Assembly: GCF_029870285.1 (NCBI RefSeq)
Contig: NZ_JACSYA010000002.1
Location: forward strand, 124,001 to 188,000
Length of the DNA stretch: 64,000 nt
Reading direction: 5' to 3'
DNA from: Delftia sp. PS-11
GTDB lineage: Bacteria > Pseudomonadota > Gammaproteobacteria > Burkholderiales > Burkholderiaceae_C
Shown: in pieces, positions 24,558 to 33,423 of the stretch
Numbering within the stretch: position 1 is the first letter of the stretch
Layout: each line of letters opens with the position of its first letter
Program-made: the position numbers and the translations under genes
Notes under the pieces: model-generated
Database searches by the model: none
Seen by the model: the letters and a program-made list of their open reading frames with translations, nothing else
What the model was told of the DNA's origin: nothing

Positions 24558-27500
24558 ATGGATACGGAGATTGCTTTCATGCTTGAGCAAGCCTGGCAGT
24601 GCTTTGCGGCTGGCGATGCGGGCCGTGCATTGCAGCTGGCGCAAGAAGCCCATGTCAAATCCCCGCAGTCTCCGCATGCAGCGGCAACGCTGGGCTATTT
24701 TTTGCTGGAGGCGGGCCAGCATGAGCGGGCCGGTGCCGTGCTGCACGCTGCCCGTGCCGATTGGCCGCAAGATGCGACGCTGTCCTGGTATCTCGGCTTG
24801 CTGGAGTTGCGCAAGGGACATGCCGACCTGGGGATTGCCTACCTTCGGCAGGCCTGCCAGCTCAACCCTGGTCTGCATGAGGCCGCTTTTGCCCTGGCCT
24901 GGGCCCTGCATGACCAGGGCCAGCCGCAACAGGCGCTGGGCTGGGCCCGGCACGCACTGGCGCTGCAGCACAATGCCGCTCACCTGCTGCTGACCGGGTG
25001 GCTGCTGCAGTGCCTCGGCCATTACGCCGAGGCAGCCAGCTCCTATCAGGCGGGCATTGCCTGCTGCAGTGGTTCTGGCGCCGAATTGCGCAAGCTGCAT
25101 CTGCACTTGGCGGACTGCCAGCGCCAGCTCGGACAGCTTCTCCAGGCCCAGGAGACCCTGGGGGCCGGGTTGGAGCGCTTTCCTGACGATGCCGACCTGC
25201 TCATGTCTCTGGCCCATGTCGAGTGGCGGCTGGGGCGGGGTGATGCAGCTCTTGATGTGGCCCGTCGCCTGACAGGCATATATCCGGATCACACGGCAGG
25301 CTGGCATCTTTTGGGTTCGTTCCTGCAGGATACGGGGGATTGGGCTGCTGCGGACCGCTGCTTCAACGAAGTGCAGCAACGCGATCTGAGTCTGACGGAT
25401 GCGCTGTTTCGCCGGGCGCAGATCCAGGCTCGTGCACAGCGGCCAGCGGATGCTCTGTGGCTGCTGCAGCAGGTATTGCGGCAACAGCCGGAGTCCGAAT
25501 CCGGACCGGCGAAAGCGCTGCTGGCCCAGGTTTTGATGGACATGCAGCAGTATGACGAGGCGCGCCGTCTGTTGCTCGCCCAACTGCGGATGGCGCCAGC
25601 GCAAAGCGAACTGTGGCGCCTGCTGGCCGTGGCGCAGGGCCTGCGTGGCCGCCCGCGTCCTGCACGGCGGGCTCTGGCCCGCGCGCTGCGGCTGGATTCT
25701 GCCAATGTCGAAGCCTGGCGCCTGCAGGTCTGGCAGGCGCTGGAGGACACGCAGCCGGCGCAGGCCGAAGCCGCAGCCAGGCATTTGCTGGCCCTGCGTC
25801 CGCAGGATGCGTACACACATGTGCAGGCCGCCTTTGTTTTTGCTGCGTCTGGTAACGTGCCACAGGCGGCTTTCCATGCGGAGAGTGCCGTCCTGATCGA
25901 ACCGGACAGTGCAGAGGCATGGCGCGCCCTGTCTCAGGCACGGTATCAGCAGCAGCGTCTGACTGAGGCAGAAGATGCCATCGATACCGCCTTGCGGCTG
26001 GCGCCAGACCGGCCTGACAGCTTGCGACAGCTGGGCTGGATTCTGGTGGCCAGCCAGCGTTTTGGCATGGCCGAGCTGGCATTTCTGCGCGCATGCGAAG
26101 TGGCGCCTGAACAGCCTGCCGCCTGGCTGGAGCTTGCCGAGGTGCGTTTGCGGGCAGGGCAGTTCAGTGCAGGGTTGCAGGCCCTGGATCAAGGGCAGGT
26201 ACATGGTCCGCTGGGGCCCAGGGCCGTATGGGTCCGGTTGCAGTTGCTGGTCGAATCAGGGCGGTGGGACGAGTCCGTGGCCCTGTGCCGACGCCTGTTG
26301 ATGCGGCGGGAGAATGAGGCTGGCGTCGCCAAAACCGTGATTCGCCTGCTGGGGCTGGGTGCCGATGCAGCCCGTCCGTTGACTGCTATGCTGCCACGCA
26401 CCCTGTGGCGCGAAACCTGCCAACAGGCGTTGAATACCGCGATTGCACACCACGGCCACTCCTGTCTTGTCCGGATGGCAGCAGTCGCCCGCGAAGATTT
26501 TCCCGATGCCGCCTGGATTGGCTTTGCCTGCCTCTATGTCGACTCGCTGCGCCAGGACTCTGACGCCTGCAGCCTGTCGCTTGCAGCACGTCATGCCTAT
26601 CGCGCTCTCAAGCTGCAGGTCGGCCTGGCCCCCACCTGGGGACAGATGCCCGCCAGGCAGGCGGGCGCACGACCCAGGTTGGCCTATGTGGTGGGCCAGC
26701 CTCATGCACGGCTGCTGCAGCGTGTGCTGGCCAGCCATGACCCGGCGCAGGTCGAGGTTTTTATCTTCACCAGTCAGCCGTTGCCTGGTTTGCCTGCCCA
26801 TCTGCGTTGCCTGCCTCTGGATCTGGAGCAACTGGCCCGCTCATGCGCTGCCAATCAGATCGATGTACTCATCGATACCGGTGGCCTGCAGCCCTTCGAG
26901 GGGCAGTACGCCCTGCTGGAACTCTACGCCCGGCGGCTTGCGCCTTTGCAGGTCGGCTGGCTGGGCAGTTGGGGAAGTTCCGGCGGATTATTCGATGTAT
27001 TGCTGACGGATCGCACAGCCGTCGCGCTGGCGGATGAGCGCCACTATGAAGAAGCCATCTGGGCCCTGGATGGTGGCCAGTGGTGCTGGGCACCCCCGGA
27101 TCACGCACCAGTGCCCCAGTCGCCACCGTCCAGCGATACGGACTGGATCACACTGGGTGTGGTGGCGAGGGGGCTGCGCCTGAATGACAGCACGCTTGCC
27201 AGTTTTGCGGCAGTCATGCGGGCGCTGCCTTTGTCCCGGCTGCGCTTTATTGGCACTGCAGGCTTGGACTGGCCGCAGCAAACCGAAATCCTGTCACGGC
27301 TGCAAGTCCATGGCGTGGCTGCGGACCGGGTCTGCTTTGACCCGCCGCGCAGCTACGAGGGCCTGTTGGCCTGGTTCCAGCAAGTGGATATCGTCCTGGA
27401 CAGCTTCCCTGGCAACGGCGGCCTCGGCCTGCTCGATGCTCTGTGGATGGGGGTGCCCGTGATCACCCGTGCCGGCCAGTGGGCCGGTGCACGTCAAGGT

Positions 27501-29750
27501 GCATCGATTCTCAAGCACCTGGGGCTGCAGGCATGGGTTGCTGATAGTGAGCCGGACTTTGTCAGCAAAGCTATCGCCTTGGCCCGTGACCTGCCTGCCC
27601 GTGCCAGCCACCGTGCCGGGCTGCGCCAGCGCATGCAGAACTCCCCCTTGCTGGATGGCCGCAGAATCGCCCGGCAGATCGAGCAGCGCTGTGTGGACTT
27701 TGCCTGCGCGCAGGCAGCAGCGCCGACACAGCTGGGGCAAAAGGCTGCCGTACGTGCCCATGCCCGCCGAACGCTGCAGACCTGGCTGGATAAGGCGGTG
27801 CCCCTTCAACTGCCCTGCGTGCCTGAAAGTCAGGTCCCGGATCTGTCTGTCATCATCATTCTTTACAATCAGGCCGGCCTCAGCCTGCGTACGCTGCAGG
27901 CGCTTGCCGATCAGCGGGATGTATGCTTTGAAACCATCATCATCGACAACGCGTCCGCCGATGAGACGGGACTGATGCTGCAGCATGTCCGTGGCGCGAG
28001 GGTGGTTCGCAATACGGACAATATCGGGTTCCTGCTGGCTGCCAATCAGGGCGCGGCCATGGCGCTGGGCCGGCATCTGCTGTTCCTCAACAATGATGCC
28101 ATCGTGCAGCAGCATGCTTTGGCAACTGCCTGCCAGCGGCTGGATGCAGACGCCTCGATCGGTGCGCTCGGTGGGCGGATCGTGCTGAGTGCAGGCGGAC
28201 TGCAGGAGGCCGGCAATGCCATCTTCCGTGACGGCTCTACCGCCGGTGCAGGCCGTGGCGAAGATCCTTTTTCGCCTGCTGCCCTTGCCAGCCGGCCGAC
28301 CGACTATTGCTCGGGTGTCTTCCTGGCGACGCCTCGCAGGCTGTGGTGCATGCTCAATGGCTTTGATACGGCACTGGCCCCAGCGTACTACGAGGATACC
28401 GATTTTTGCCTGCGTGTCTGGCAGGCTGGTTTCCGCGTGATCTATGAGCCCCGGGTCCTGGTCGAACATCTGGAATGGGGCAGCGCAGGCAATGGTGAAG
28501 CAGAGCAGCGCATGCGCGACAACAGGCGCCTGTTTCAGGAAAAGCACCGGGACTGGCTGCGCCTGAAACCGCAGCCGTGCCGCCTGTCACTCGATGACGA
28601 TCTATGGCAATCGCCGCTGGATGTGCCGCGCAAGCCCCGCATTCTGATCCTGGACAATGAGGTTCCGCTCATCACCAGGGGCGGCGGCCTGCCTCGCGCG
28701 CGGCTGATGCTGCATGCCCTGCGGGACTGGCCTGTGACGTTCTATCCGCTCTGGGGGCTTGATGAAGATTGGACGGCAGTCTATGCCTCGGTCCCGGACA
28801 GCACGCAAGTCATGCTGGGAATGGGCATGGGACAGCTGGAAAGCTTCCTGGAGCGCCGCAGGGGTATTTACGACGTGCTGTGGGTCAGCCGCCCGCCGAA
28901 TCTGCAGGCGATTGCCCCTTTGCGATCCCGGCGGCCTGAGCTATTTGCCGGGATGCGGCTGGTCTACGACTCCGAGGCGCTGTTTGCCTTGCGTGAAATC
29001 GGTGAGGCTGCGGTCAAGGGCATGCCCATGTCCCGTAGCGAGGCGCGTGCGCATTTGCAGCGCGAACTGGATTCGGCGGGCAAAGTCGATCGGGTGGTGG
29101 TTGTTTCTGAGCGCGATGCGGCGCCATTTCGCGCTGCTGGCCACGATGTTGCCATTCTCAGTCATGCCTTGCCGGTGCGCCGTACGGTCCCGTGCCCTGC
29201 GCAGCGCGAGGGTCTGCTGTTTGTGGGCGCACTGTATCCTGACACGCCCAATGAAGACGGGCTGTTATGGTTTGCCAAAGAGGTCATGCCTCGTCTGGCT
29301 GCGCTGGTTCCTGTGCTGCCGCCGGTTTATGTGGTGGGGGGATGCCGCTCCAGCCGGGTTGCCGAGCTGGCCGGGCCGCATTTCCAGATACTGGGGGCGC
29401 AGGAGGACCTCCGGCCGCACTACGACCGGGCGCGCGTGTTCATCGCTCCCGTGCGCTATGCAGGTGGCGTGCCGGTCAAAGTGATCGAAGCTGCAGCGCA
29501 AGGTATTCCCGTGGTCGCTTCAGCCATTCTGGCCCGGCAGCTGGGCTGGCAGCCGGGCATCGAGATCCAGAGTGCCAGGGATGCTGCTGCCTTTGCCCAG
29601 GCGATTGCCTTGCTGCTGCGTGACGATGGCCTCTGGCTGCGCCAGCAGCAGGCAGCCTGGGCGCAGTGCGCAGCACATTACCATCCGGATAATTTTGCGC
29701 ACGATGTCCGTGCGCTGATGATGCCGCCCGAACAGGTGCATACGCCATGA
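24558..29750 (+). CDS. giant TPR - GT41(SPINDLY/OGT-like) - GT2 - GT4 fusion glycosyltransferase
   Basis: This is a 1730-residue cytoplasmic protein with no signal or membrane segment. Residues 1-640 are tandem TPR-like helical repeats. From about 704 to 1045 a GT41/SPINDLY-like domain shows ARRLAPLQVGWLGSWG and GLLDALWMGVPVIT. From about 1094 to 1345 a GT2 domain has DLSVIIILYN, DNASADET, FLNNDAIV and YYEDTDFCLRVWQAG, with acids at the expected places. From about 1361 to the end a GT4 domain has FVGALYPDTPNEDG and GVPVKVIEAAAQGIPVVAS. The GT41 part lacks several usual residues (no GHT histidine; DTGG instead). It likely builds a short glycan on a protein or carrier in one complex. Its stop overlaps the next start. 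Confidence 0.88.
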   Translation: MDTEIAFMLEQAWQCFAAGDAGRALQLAQEAHVKSPQSPHAAATLGYFLLEAGQHERAGAVLHAARADWPQDATLSWYLGLLELRKGHADLGIAYLRQACQLNPGLHEAAFALAWALHDQGQPQQALGWARHALALQHNAAHLLLTGWLLQCLGHYAEAASSYQAGIACCSGSGAELRKLHLHLADCQRQLGQLLQAQETLGAGLERFPDDADLLMSLAHVEWRLGRGDAALDVARRLTGIYPDHTAGWHLLGSFLQDTGDWAAADRCFNEVQQRDLSLTDALFRRAQIQARAQRPADALWLLQQVLRQQPESESGPAKALLAQVLMDMQQYDEARRLLLAQLRMAPAQSELWRLLAVAQGLRGRPRPARRALARALRLDSANVEAWRLQVWQALEDTQPAQAEAAARHLLALRPQDAYTHVQAAFVFAASGNVPQAAFHAESAVLIEPDSAEAWRALSQARYQQQRLTEAEDAIDTALRLAPDRPDSLRQLGWILVASQRFGMAELAFLRACEVAPEQPAAWLELAEVRLRAGQFSAGLQALDQGQVHGPLGPRAVWVRLQLLVESGRWDESVALCRRLLMRRENEAGVAKTVIRLLGLGADAARPLTAMLPRTLWRETCQQALNTAIAHHGHSCLVRMAAVAREDFPDAAWIGFACLYVDSLRQDSDACSLSLAARHAYRALKLQVGLAPTWGQMPARQAGARPRLAYVVGQPHARLLQRVLASHDPAQVEVFIFTSQPLPGLPAHLRCLPLDLEQLARSCAANQIDVLIDTGGLQPFEGQYALLELYARRLAPLQVGWLGSWGSSGGLFDVLLTDRTAVALADERHYEEAIWALDGGQWCWAPPDHAPVPQSPPSSDTDWITLGVVARGLRLNDSTLASFAAVMRALPLSRLRFIGTAGLDWPQQTEILSRLQVHGVAADRVCFDPPRSYEGLLAWFQQVDIVLDSFPGNGGLGLLDALWMGVPVITRAGQWAGARQGASILKHLGLQAWVADSEPDFVSKAIALARDLPARASHRAGLRQRMQNSPLLDGRRIARQIEQRCVDFACAQAAAPTQLGQKAAVRAHARRTLQTWLDKAVPLQLPCVPESQVPDLSVIIILYNQAGLSLRTLQALADQRDVCFETIIIDNASADETGLMLQHVRGARVVRNTDNIGFLLAANQGAAMALGRHLLFLNNDAIVQQHALATACQRLDADASIGALGGRIVLSAGGLQEAGNAIFRDGSTAGAGRGEDPFSPAALASRPTDYCSGVFLATPRRLWCMLNGFDTALAPAYYEDTDFCLRVWQAGFRVIYEPRVLVEHLEWGSAGNGEAEQRMRDNRRLFQEKHRDWLRLKPQPCRLSLDDDLWQSPLDVPRKPRILILDNEVPLITRGGGLPRARLMLHALRDWPVTFYPLWGLDEDWTAVYASVPDSTQVMLGMGMGQLESFLERRRGIYDVLWVSRPPNLQAIAPLRSRRPELFAGMRLVYDSEALFALREIGEAAVKGMPMSRSEARAHLQRELDSAGKVDRVVVVSERDAAPFRAAGHDVAILSHALPVRRTVPCPAQREGLLFVGALYPDTPNEDGLLWFAKEVMPRLAALVPVLPPVYVVGGCRSSRVAELAGPHFQILGAQEDLRPHYDRARVFIAPVRYAGGVPVKVIEAAAQGIPVVASAILARQLGWQPGIEIQSARDAAAFAQAIALLLRDDGLWLRQQQAAWAQCAAHYHPDNFAHDVRALMMPPEQVHTP

Positions 29751-30583
29751 GCATGCTTGCTGCAGATGTTCCTGTCCTGCGCCAGTTCCAGCGCGCTATG
29801 GTGCAAGACGATCGTGAGAAGGCCGAGGGCATCCTGCGCCAGGCATTGGTGCAGGAGCCCAACCGTCCGGCCATCCATGTGGCATTGGCTCGCCTTCGCT
29901 GGCCTGGGCCGGACTATCTCCACTGGCTGGCCTGGTTCCACCGCCAGTTGCAGCCGGCCGTCTATCTGGAAATTGGCGTGGAGTCCGGCAAATCCCTGGC
30001 ACTGGTTCAGCCGCGCAGCCATGTGATTGCGATTGATCCGGCTCCGGTGGGCAATCCGTTGCAGGCCTGCCCGGCAAAGGGGGAGCTGTTTTGCCAGACC
30101 AGCGCAGCGTTCTTCTCGCACGTACCCCCCGACAGCCTGCTGGCCCGTTCGGGCTTTGACCTGGCGTTCATCGATGGTGATCATCGCTTCGACACTGTCC
30201 TCGATGACTTCATCGCGGTGGAAAAGCATGCGAGTGCAAATGCATTCGTACTTTTGCATGACACGTTGCCGTTGACCGCTTCAACCTCGGGAAGCATTCG
30301 CGCCACGGGTTTTTACAGTGGTGATGCCTGGAAAATCGTCCCTTGCCTGCGTGCATTGCGGCCCGATCTGCGCATCACGACTGTGCCAGCAGCACCCACA
30401 GGACTGACCGTGATCACGGGGCTCAATCCCGGATCGACGCTTCTGCGTGAGCAGCGGGATGCGATTCGCCAGGCGTATGCCGACTTGCCCAGCGAGATGG
30501 CCGTTGACCATCCGCATGCGCTGCTCATGCTGGGACGCAATGATCCGGCATGGATGCAGGATTGGCTGGCGCACGTGCGATGA
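29747..30583 (+). CDS. class I SAM-dependent methyltransferase with TPR-like N-terminus
   Basis: This 278-residue protein has about 60 N-terminal residues forming helices like a single TPR (DDREKAEGILRQALVQEPNRP). Then comes a SAM domain with VYLEIGVESGKSLALV as motif I, IAIDPAP as motif II and FDLAFIDGDHRFD as motif IV. The LHD segment (VLLHDTLPL) fits metal-dependent O-methyltransferases of the Methyltransf_24 type. It is coupled to the giant glycosyltransferase by an ATGA overlap. A role in glycan or substrate methylation is inferred from context. Confidence 0.82.
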   Translation: MSMLAADVPVLRQFQRAMVQDDREKAEGILRQALVQEPNRPAIHVALARLRWPGPDYLHWLAWFHRQLQPAVYLEIGVESGKSLALVQPRSHVIAIDPAPVGNPLQACPAKGELFCQTSAAFFSHVPPDSLLARSGFDLAFIDGDHRFDTVLDDFIAVEKHASANAFVLLHDTLPLTASTSGSIRATGFYSGDAWKIVPCLRALRPDLRITTVPAAPTGLTVITGLNPGSTLLREQRDAIRQAYADLPSEMAVDHPHALLMLGRNDPAWMQDWLAHVR

Positions 30584-31505
30584 CGCAGGCGAAGTCATGT
30601 GGCAGCTGGCCGGTCTGGCACAGTTCGTCTTCTGCTGCGATCACACTGCGCAGGTATGGCGCAGCCTGCTCACCGGCAAAATTCTGTGCCACGCCTGCCA
30701 GCAGCATGTGCAGCAGCGATCCTCCGTAGGGCCGCACGGCAGATTGCGGAAAATAGCGGGCCAGTACTGGAAGCAGCGCCGAGGAGCGTACCGCCTCACT
30801 GGGGTCTACCGCAACGACTTCTTCGACGCTGGGGCGGCTGAAATGCTTCTTGCAGCGTCCATCCCTCATGGTCATCAGATGTTCCGGGAGCAGCGCTGCA
30901 ATCCGGTTCAGGTGGCGGATTTGATGGTCTGGCCACTGGAATTGGTCGGCTCCCACATATTCATTCATGAAAAACCAGCCTTGCGGCGCAAGCAGACAAA
31001 GAATATCCTGGTACAGCCGCTCCAGGTTGGCGCAGTGGTGCACGCTGGCAACACCGAGCACGGCATCGAAGCTGCCAGGGGTGAAGGGAGGGCGCCCTAC
31101 GGGAAGGCTGTTCATGTCTGCCTGGAAGTACTGTATCCCGGTCAGTCCGAGCGCCTGGGCCTGAGCTGCCGCTACGGCCAGCACCTTGCTCGAAAGATCA
31201 ATAGCGACGATTTCACGGGCCCAGCCTGCCTGCATGATTTCCCGTTCCAGCATGCCGCCGCCGCATCCCAGCACCAGAATCCGGCGCAAGGGCAGAGGGG
31301 TTTTGGTCGCTACAGTCTGGAAAAACCATGCCAGCGGAGTCAGGGCTGCATCTCCCGTCACTTTGATGTTGATGTGGGACAGCACCTCTTGCAGATGCGT
31401 CCAGTGCCAGCCCTCGGCGCTCCAGGCCTGGGGATCTCCCCAGGTCTGGTCCAACTGACTGGCGAGATGGGTGTTGATAGACCCCATCGGAGAAATGAGT
31501 GACAT
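30525..31505 (-). CDS. class I SAM-dependent methyltransferase
   Basis: This 326-residue protein has motif I RILVLGCGGGMLEREI, an acidic motif II in IVAIDLSSKVL, and SFDAVLGVASVHHCANLERL as motif IV. It is read leftward, and its last 59 bp overlap the end of the convergent TPR-methyltransferase gene. AGGA lies seven bases before the ATG. Together with the next minus-strand methyltransferase it forms a small leftward unit, divergent from gmd. The substrate is unknown; a sugar or a glycan intermediate of the locus is the best guess. Confidence 0.8.
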   Translation of the reverse strand: MSLISPMGSINTHLASQLDQTWGDPQAWSAEGWHWTHLQEVLSHINIKVTGDAALTPLAWFFQTVATKTPLPLRRILVLGCGGGMLEREIMQAGWAREIVAIDLSSKVLAVAAAQAQALGLTGIQYFQADMNSLPVGRPPFTPGSFDAVLGVASVHHCANLERLYQDILCLLAPQGWFFMNEYVGADQFQWPDHQIRHLNRIAALLPEHLMTMRDGRCKKHFSRPSVEEVVAVDPSEAVRSSALLPVLARYFPQSAVRPYGGSLLHMLLAGVAQNFAGEQAAPYLRSVIAAEDELCQTGQLPHDFACVIARAPANPASMPDHCVPA

Positions 31506-31557
31506 GTGGCAGTCCTAAAGAAATGGTCGGGAAGGTGTCGTCATGAGCATGTACTGC

Positions 31558-32208
31558 TTAGCGGTGAGCTATTTTCAAACGGTCTTCCGTGCATGACTGG
31601 AATGCAAGAATATCAGCATTTCCGTAGACTCGTCCATTCATATAGTGATCGATCCGGTCAAGCATGCGCAGTTTGTGGCAGTCAGCCATTTTTTCATCCT
31701 TCAGAAAAACTGCGACACTGTCACTCCATATATCCTGGTCCTGGTATGCAGTGAACGACTCCAGCAAGATGCAGTCAAATCCGGATTTTCGTCCCCAGCG
31801 AGCCAGAGCTTCCCCTGCATCGGGGTAGAACCGCCAGCAGTCCACAGGATATCGGTGATAGTCTCCGTTGGAGGGGGCATTCAGATAAAAAAGGCCGGAT
31901 GGCTTCAATACTCGCATGACCTCGTTGAACATCAGCCAGAAGAATTCAATATGCTCAAAGCAGGAGCTGCTGACAACTGCATCGACACTGGCTTCACCAA
32001 GTGGGAGGTGGTAAGGATCATCCAGTACGATGTCAACGCCCCGTCCCGCCACAAAGTCAATGCCCAAGTAATGGCAGTTGCTAGGAGCGCAATTTCTTAA
32101 GCTGCCATTGATATCCTGCGCTCCCAAGTCAACAATAATTGATGATTCATTTTTTTGAAAATAGGTTTCAAAAAAAATCTGACCATTTTTGAATGCACTG
32201 CGATGCAT
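31558..32208 (-). CDS. class I SAM-dependent methyltransferase, AT-rich
   Basis: This 216-residue protein has SSIIVDLGAQDIN at motif I (Gly-poor variant), YLGIDFVAGRGVD at motif II, and DAVVSSSCFEHIEFFW with RVLKPSGLFYLNAP as motifs IV-VI. It matches Methyltransf_11-like enzymes of glycan loci. Base composition is far below the surroundings: the 60 bases at 31681-31740 are 43% GC, which marks it as part of a transferred patch that continues into gmd. It reads leftward, 52 bp ahead of the other minus-strand methyltransferase. Confidence 0.82.
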   Translation of the reverse strand: MHRSAFKNGQIFFETYFQKNESSIIVDLGAQDINGSLRNCAPSNCHYLGIDFVAGRGVDIVLDDPYHLPLGEASVDAVVSSSCFEHIEFFWLMFNEVMRVLKPSGLFYLNAPSNGDYHRYPVDCWRFYPDAGEALARWGRKSGFDCILLESFTAYQDQDIWSDSVAVFLKDEKMADCHKLRMLDRIDHYMNGRVYGNADILAFQSCTEDRLKIAHR

Positions 32209-32355
32209 GGTGAACTTTCGGCTTTAAATTTTGATTATCCAGTCTGGAGTGGCTGATCTGGATGAGAATGTAGTATGATGTTGTTGTTGATTTTTGTAAA
32301 TAGTTGGTATTTAATAAGCCAAAAGCCTGAATACTGAATTAGGTTCCATTTTGTT

Positions 32356-33387
32356 ATGAAAGCAGTTATTACTGGAATTACTGGTCAAGATGGTGCCTAC
32401 CTGGCAGCTCTGCTGCTTGAAAAAGGTTACATCGTATATGGAACCTATCGCCGGACAAGTTCGGTCAATTTTTGGAGAATCGAAGAGCTGGGTATTGCAA
32501 ATCACAAAAATCTGCATCTGATTGAATATGATCTCACCGATCTTTCTGCCAGTATTCGCCTGCTGCAAAAAACGGAGGTGGACGAAATTTATAATCTGGC
32601 GGCGCAGAGTTTTGTGGGAGTTTCATTTGAACAGCCGGTAGCCACATCAAAAATAAATGCCATTGGACCTCTCAATCTTCTGGAGGCCATACGTATTGTC
32701 AATCCTGGAGTAAGATTTTATCAAGCATCCACATCTGAGATGTTTGGCAAGGTGAAATCTATCCCACAAGTTGAAGATACCCCATTTCACCCCCGGAGCC
32801 CATATGGTGTTGCCAAGCTGTATGCACACTGGATGACGATCAATTATCGTGAAAGCTACGGTATTTTCGGTTGCAGCGGTATTTTGTTCAACCATGAGTC
32901 TCCGCTGCGCGGGCGTGAGTTTGTGACCCGCAAAATCACGGACGCCGCTGCCAAGATCAGGCTGGGCAAGCTGGATATGCTGGAGCTTGGCAACCTGGAG
33001 GCACGGCGCGATTGGGGCTTTGCCAAGGAGTACGTGGAGGGCATGTGGCGCATGTTGCAGGCCCCTGAGCCTGACACCTATGTGCTGGCCTCCAACCGTG
33101 CAGAGACGGTGCGCAGCTTTGTGTCCATGGCGTTCAGCGCGGCCGGCTATACCCTGTGCTTCGAAGGGCAGGCAGAGAACGAGGTGGGGATTGATGTTGA
33201 CAGCGGCAAAGTGCTGGTGCGCGTCAATCCCAAGTTCTACCGTCCTGCAGAAGTCGATCTGTTGATCGGCAACCCTGCCAAGGCCCGTGAAAAGCTGGGC
33301 TGGGAGCCGCAGACCCGGCTGGAGGAGCTGTGCCAGATGATGGTGGCCGAAGATCTGCGCCGCAACCGGCAAGGTCTCTCGTTCTGA
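32356..33387 (+). CDS. gmd: GDP-mannose 4,6-dehydratase
   Basis: This 343-residue short-chain dehydrogenase-like enzyme converts GDP-mannose to GDP-4-keto-6-deoxymannose. NAD(P) binding is [11 protein letters not shown]. Catalytic residues appear as STSEMFG (Thr/Ser, Glu) and [11 protein letters not shown] (Tyr, Lys), with [16 protein letters not shown] next. It has the full length for the family. The product feeds GDP-rhamnose, GDP-fucose or GDP-perosamine synthesis; no reductase or aminotransferase for the next step lies in the window. The 5' half is AT-rich and the 3' half GC-rich, which suggests a mosaic gene. Confidence 0.95.
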   Translation: MKAVITGITGQDGAYLAALLLEKGYIVYGTYRRTSSVNFWRIEELGIANHKNLHLIEYDLTDLSASIRLLQKTEVDEIYNLAAQSFVGVSFEQPVATSKINAIGPLNLLEAIRIVNPGVRFYQASTSEMFGKVKSIPQVEDTPFHPRSPYGVAKLYAHWMTINYRESYGIFGCSGILFNHESPLRGREFVTRKITDAAAKIRLGKLDMLELGNLEARRDWGFAKEYVEGMWRMLQAPEPDTYVLASNRAETVRSFVSMAFSAAGYTLCFEGQAENEVGIDVDSGKVLVRVNPKFYRPAEVDLLIGNPAKAREKLGWEPQTRLEELCQMMVAEDLRRNRQGLSF

Positions 33388-33423
33388 AAACACCGATCAG
33401 GCTCATCAAAGCGATTGATCCGC

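Noticed and set aside
23739..26204. 821-codon minus-strand frame opposite the methyltransferase and TPR region
   Set aside because: It mirrors codon bias of the real genes on the other strand; no domain is visible.
31506..32355. Insertion sequence or transposase as the cause of the AT-rich patch
   Set aside because: I found no transposase-like frame or terminal inverted repeats; the patch holds an intact methyltransferase and the 5' part of gmd.
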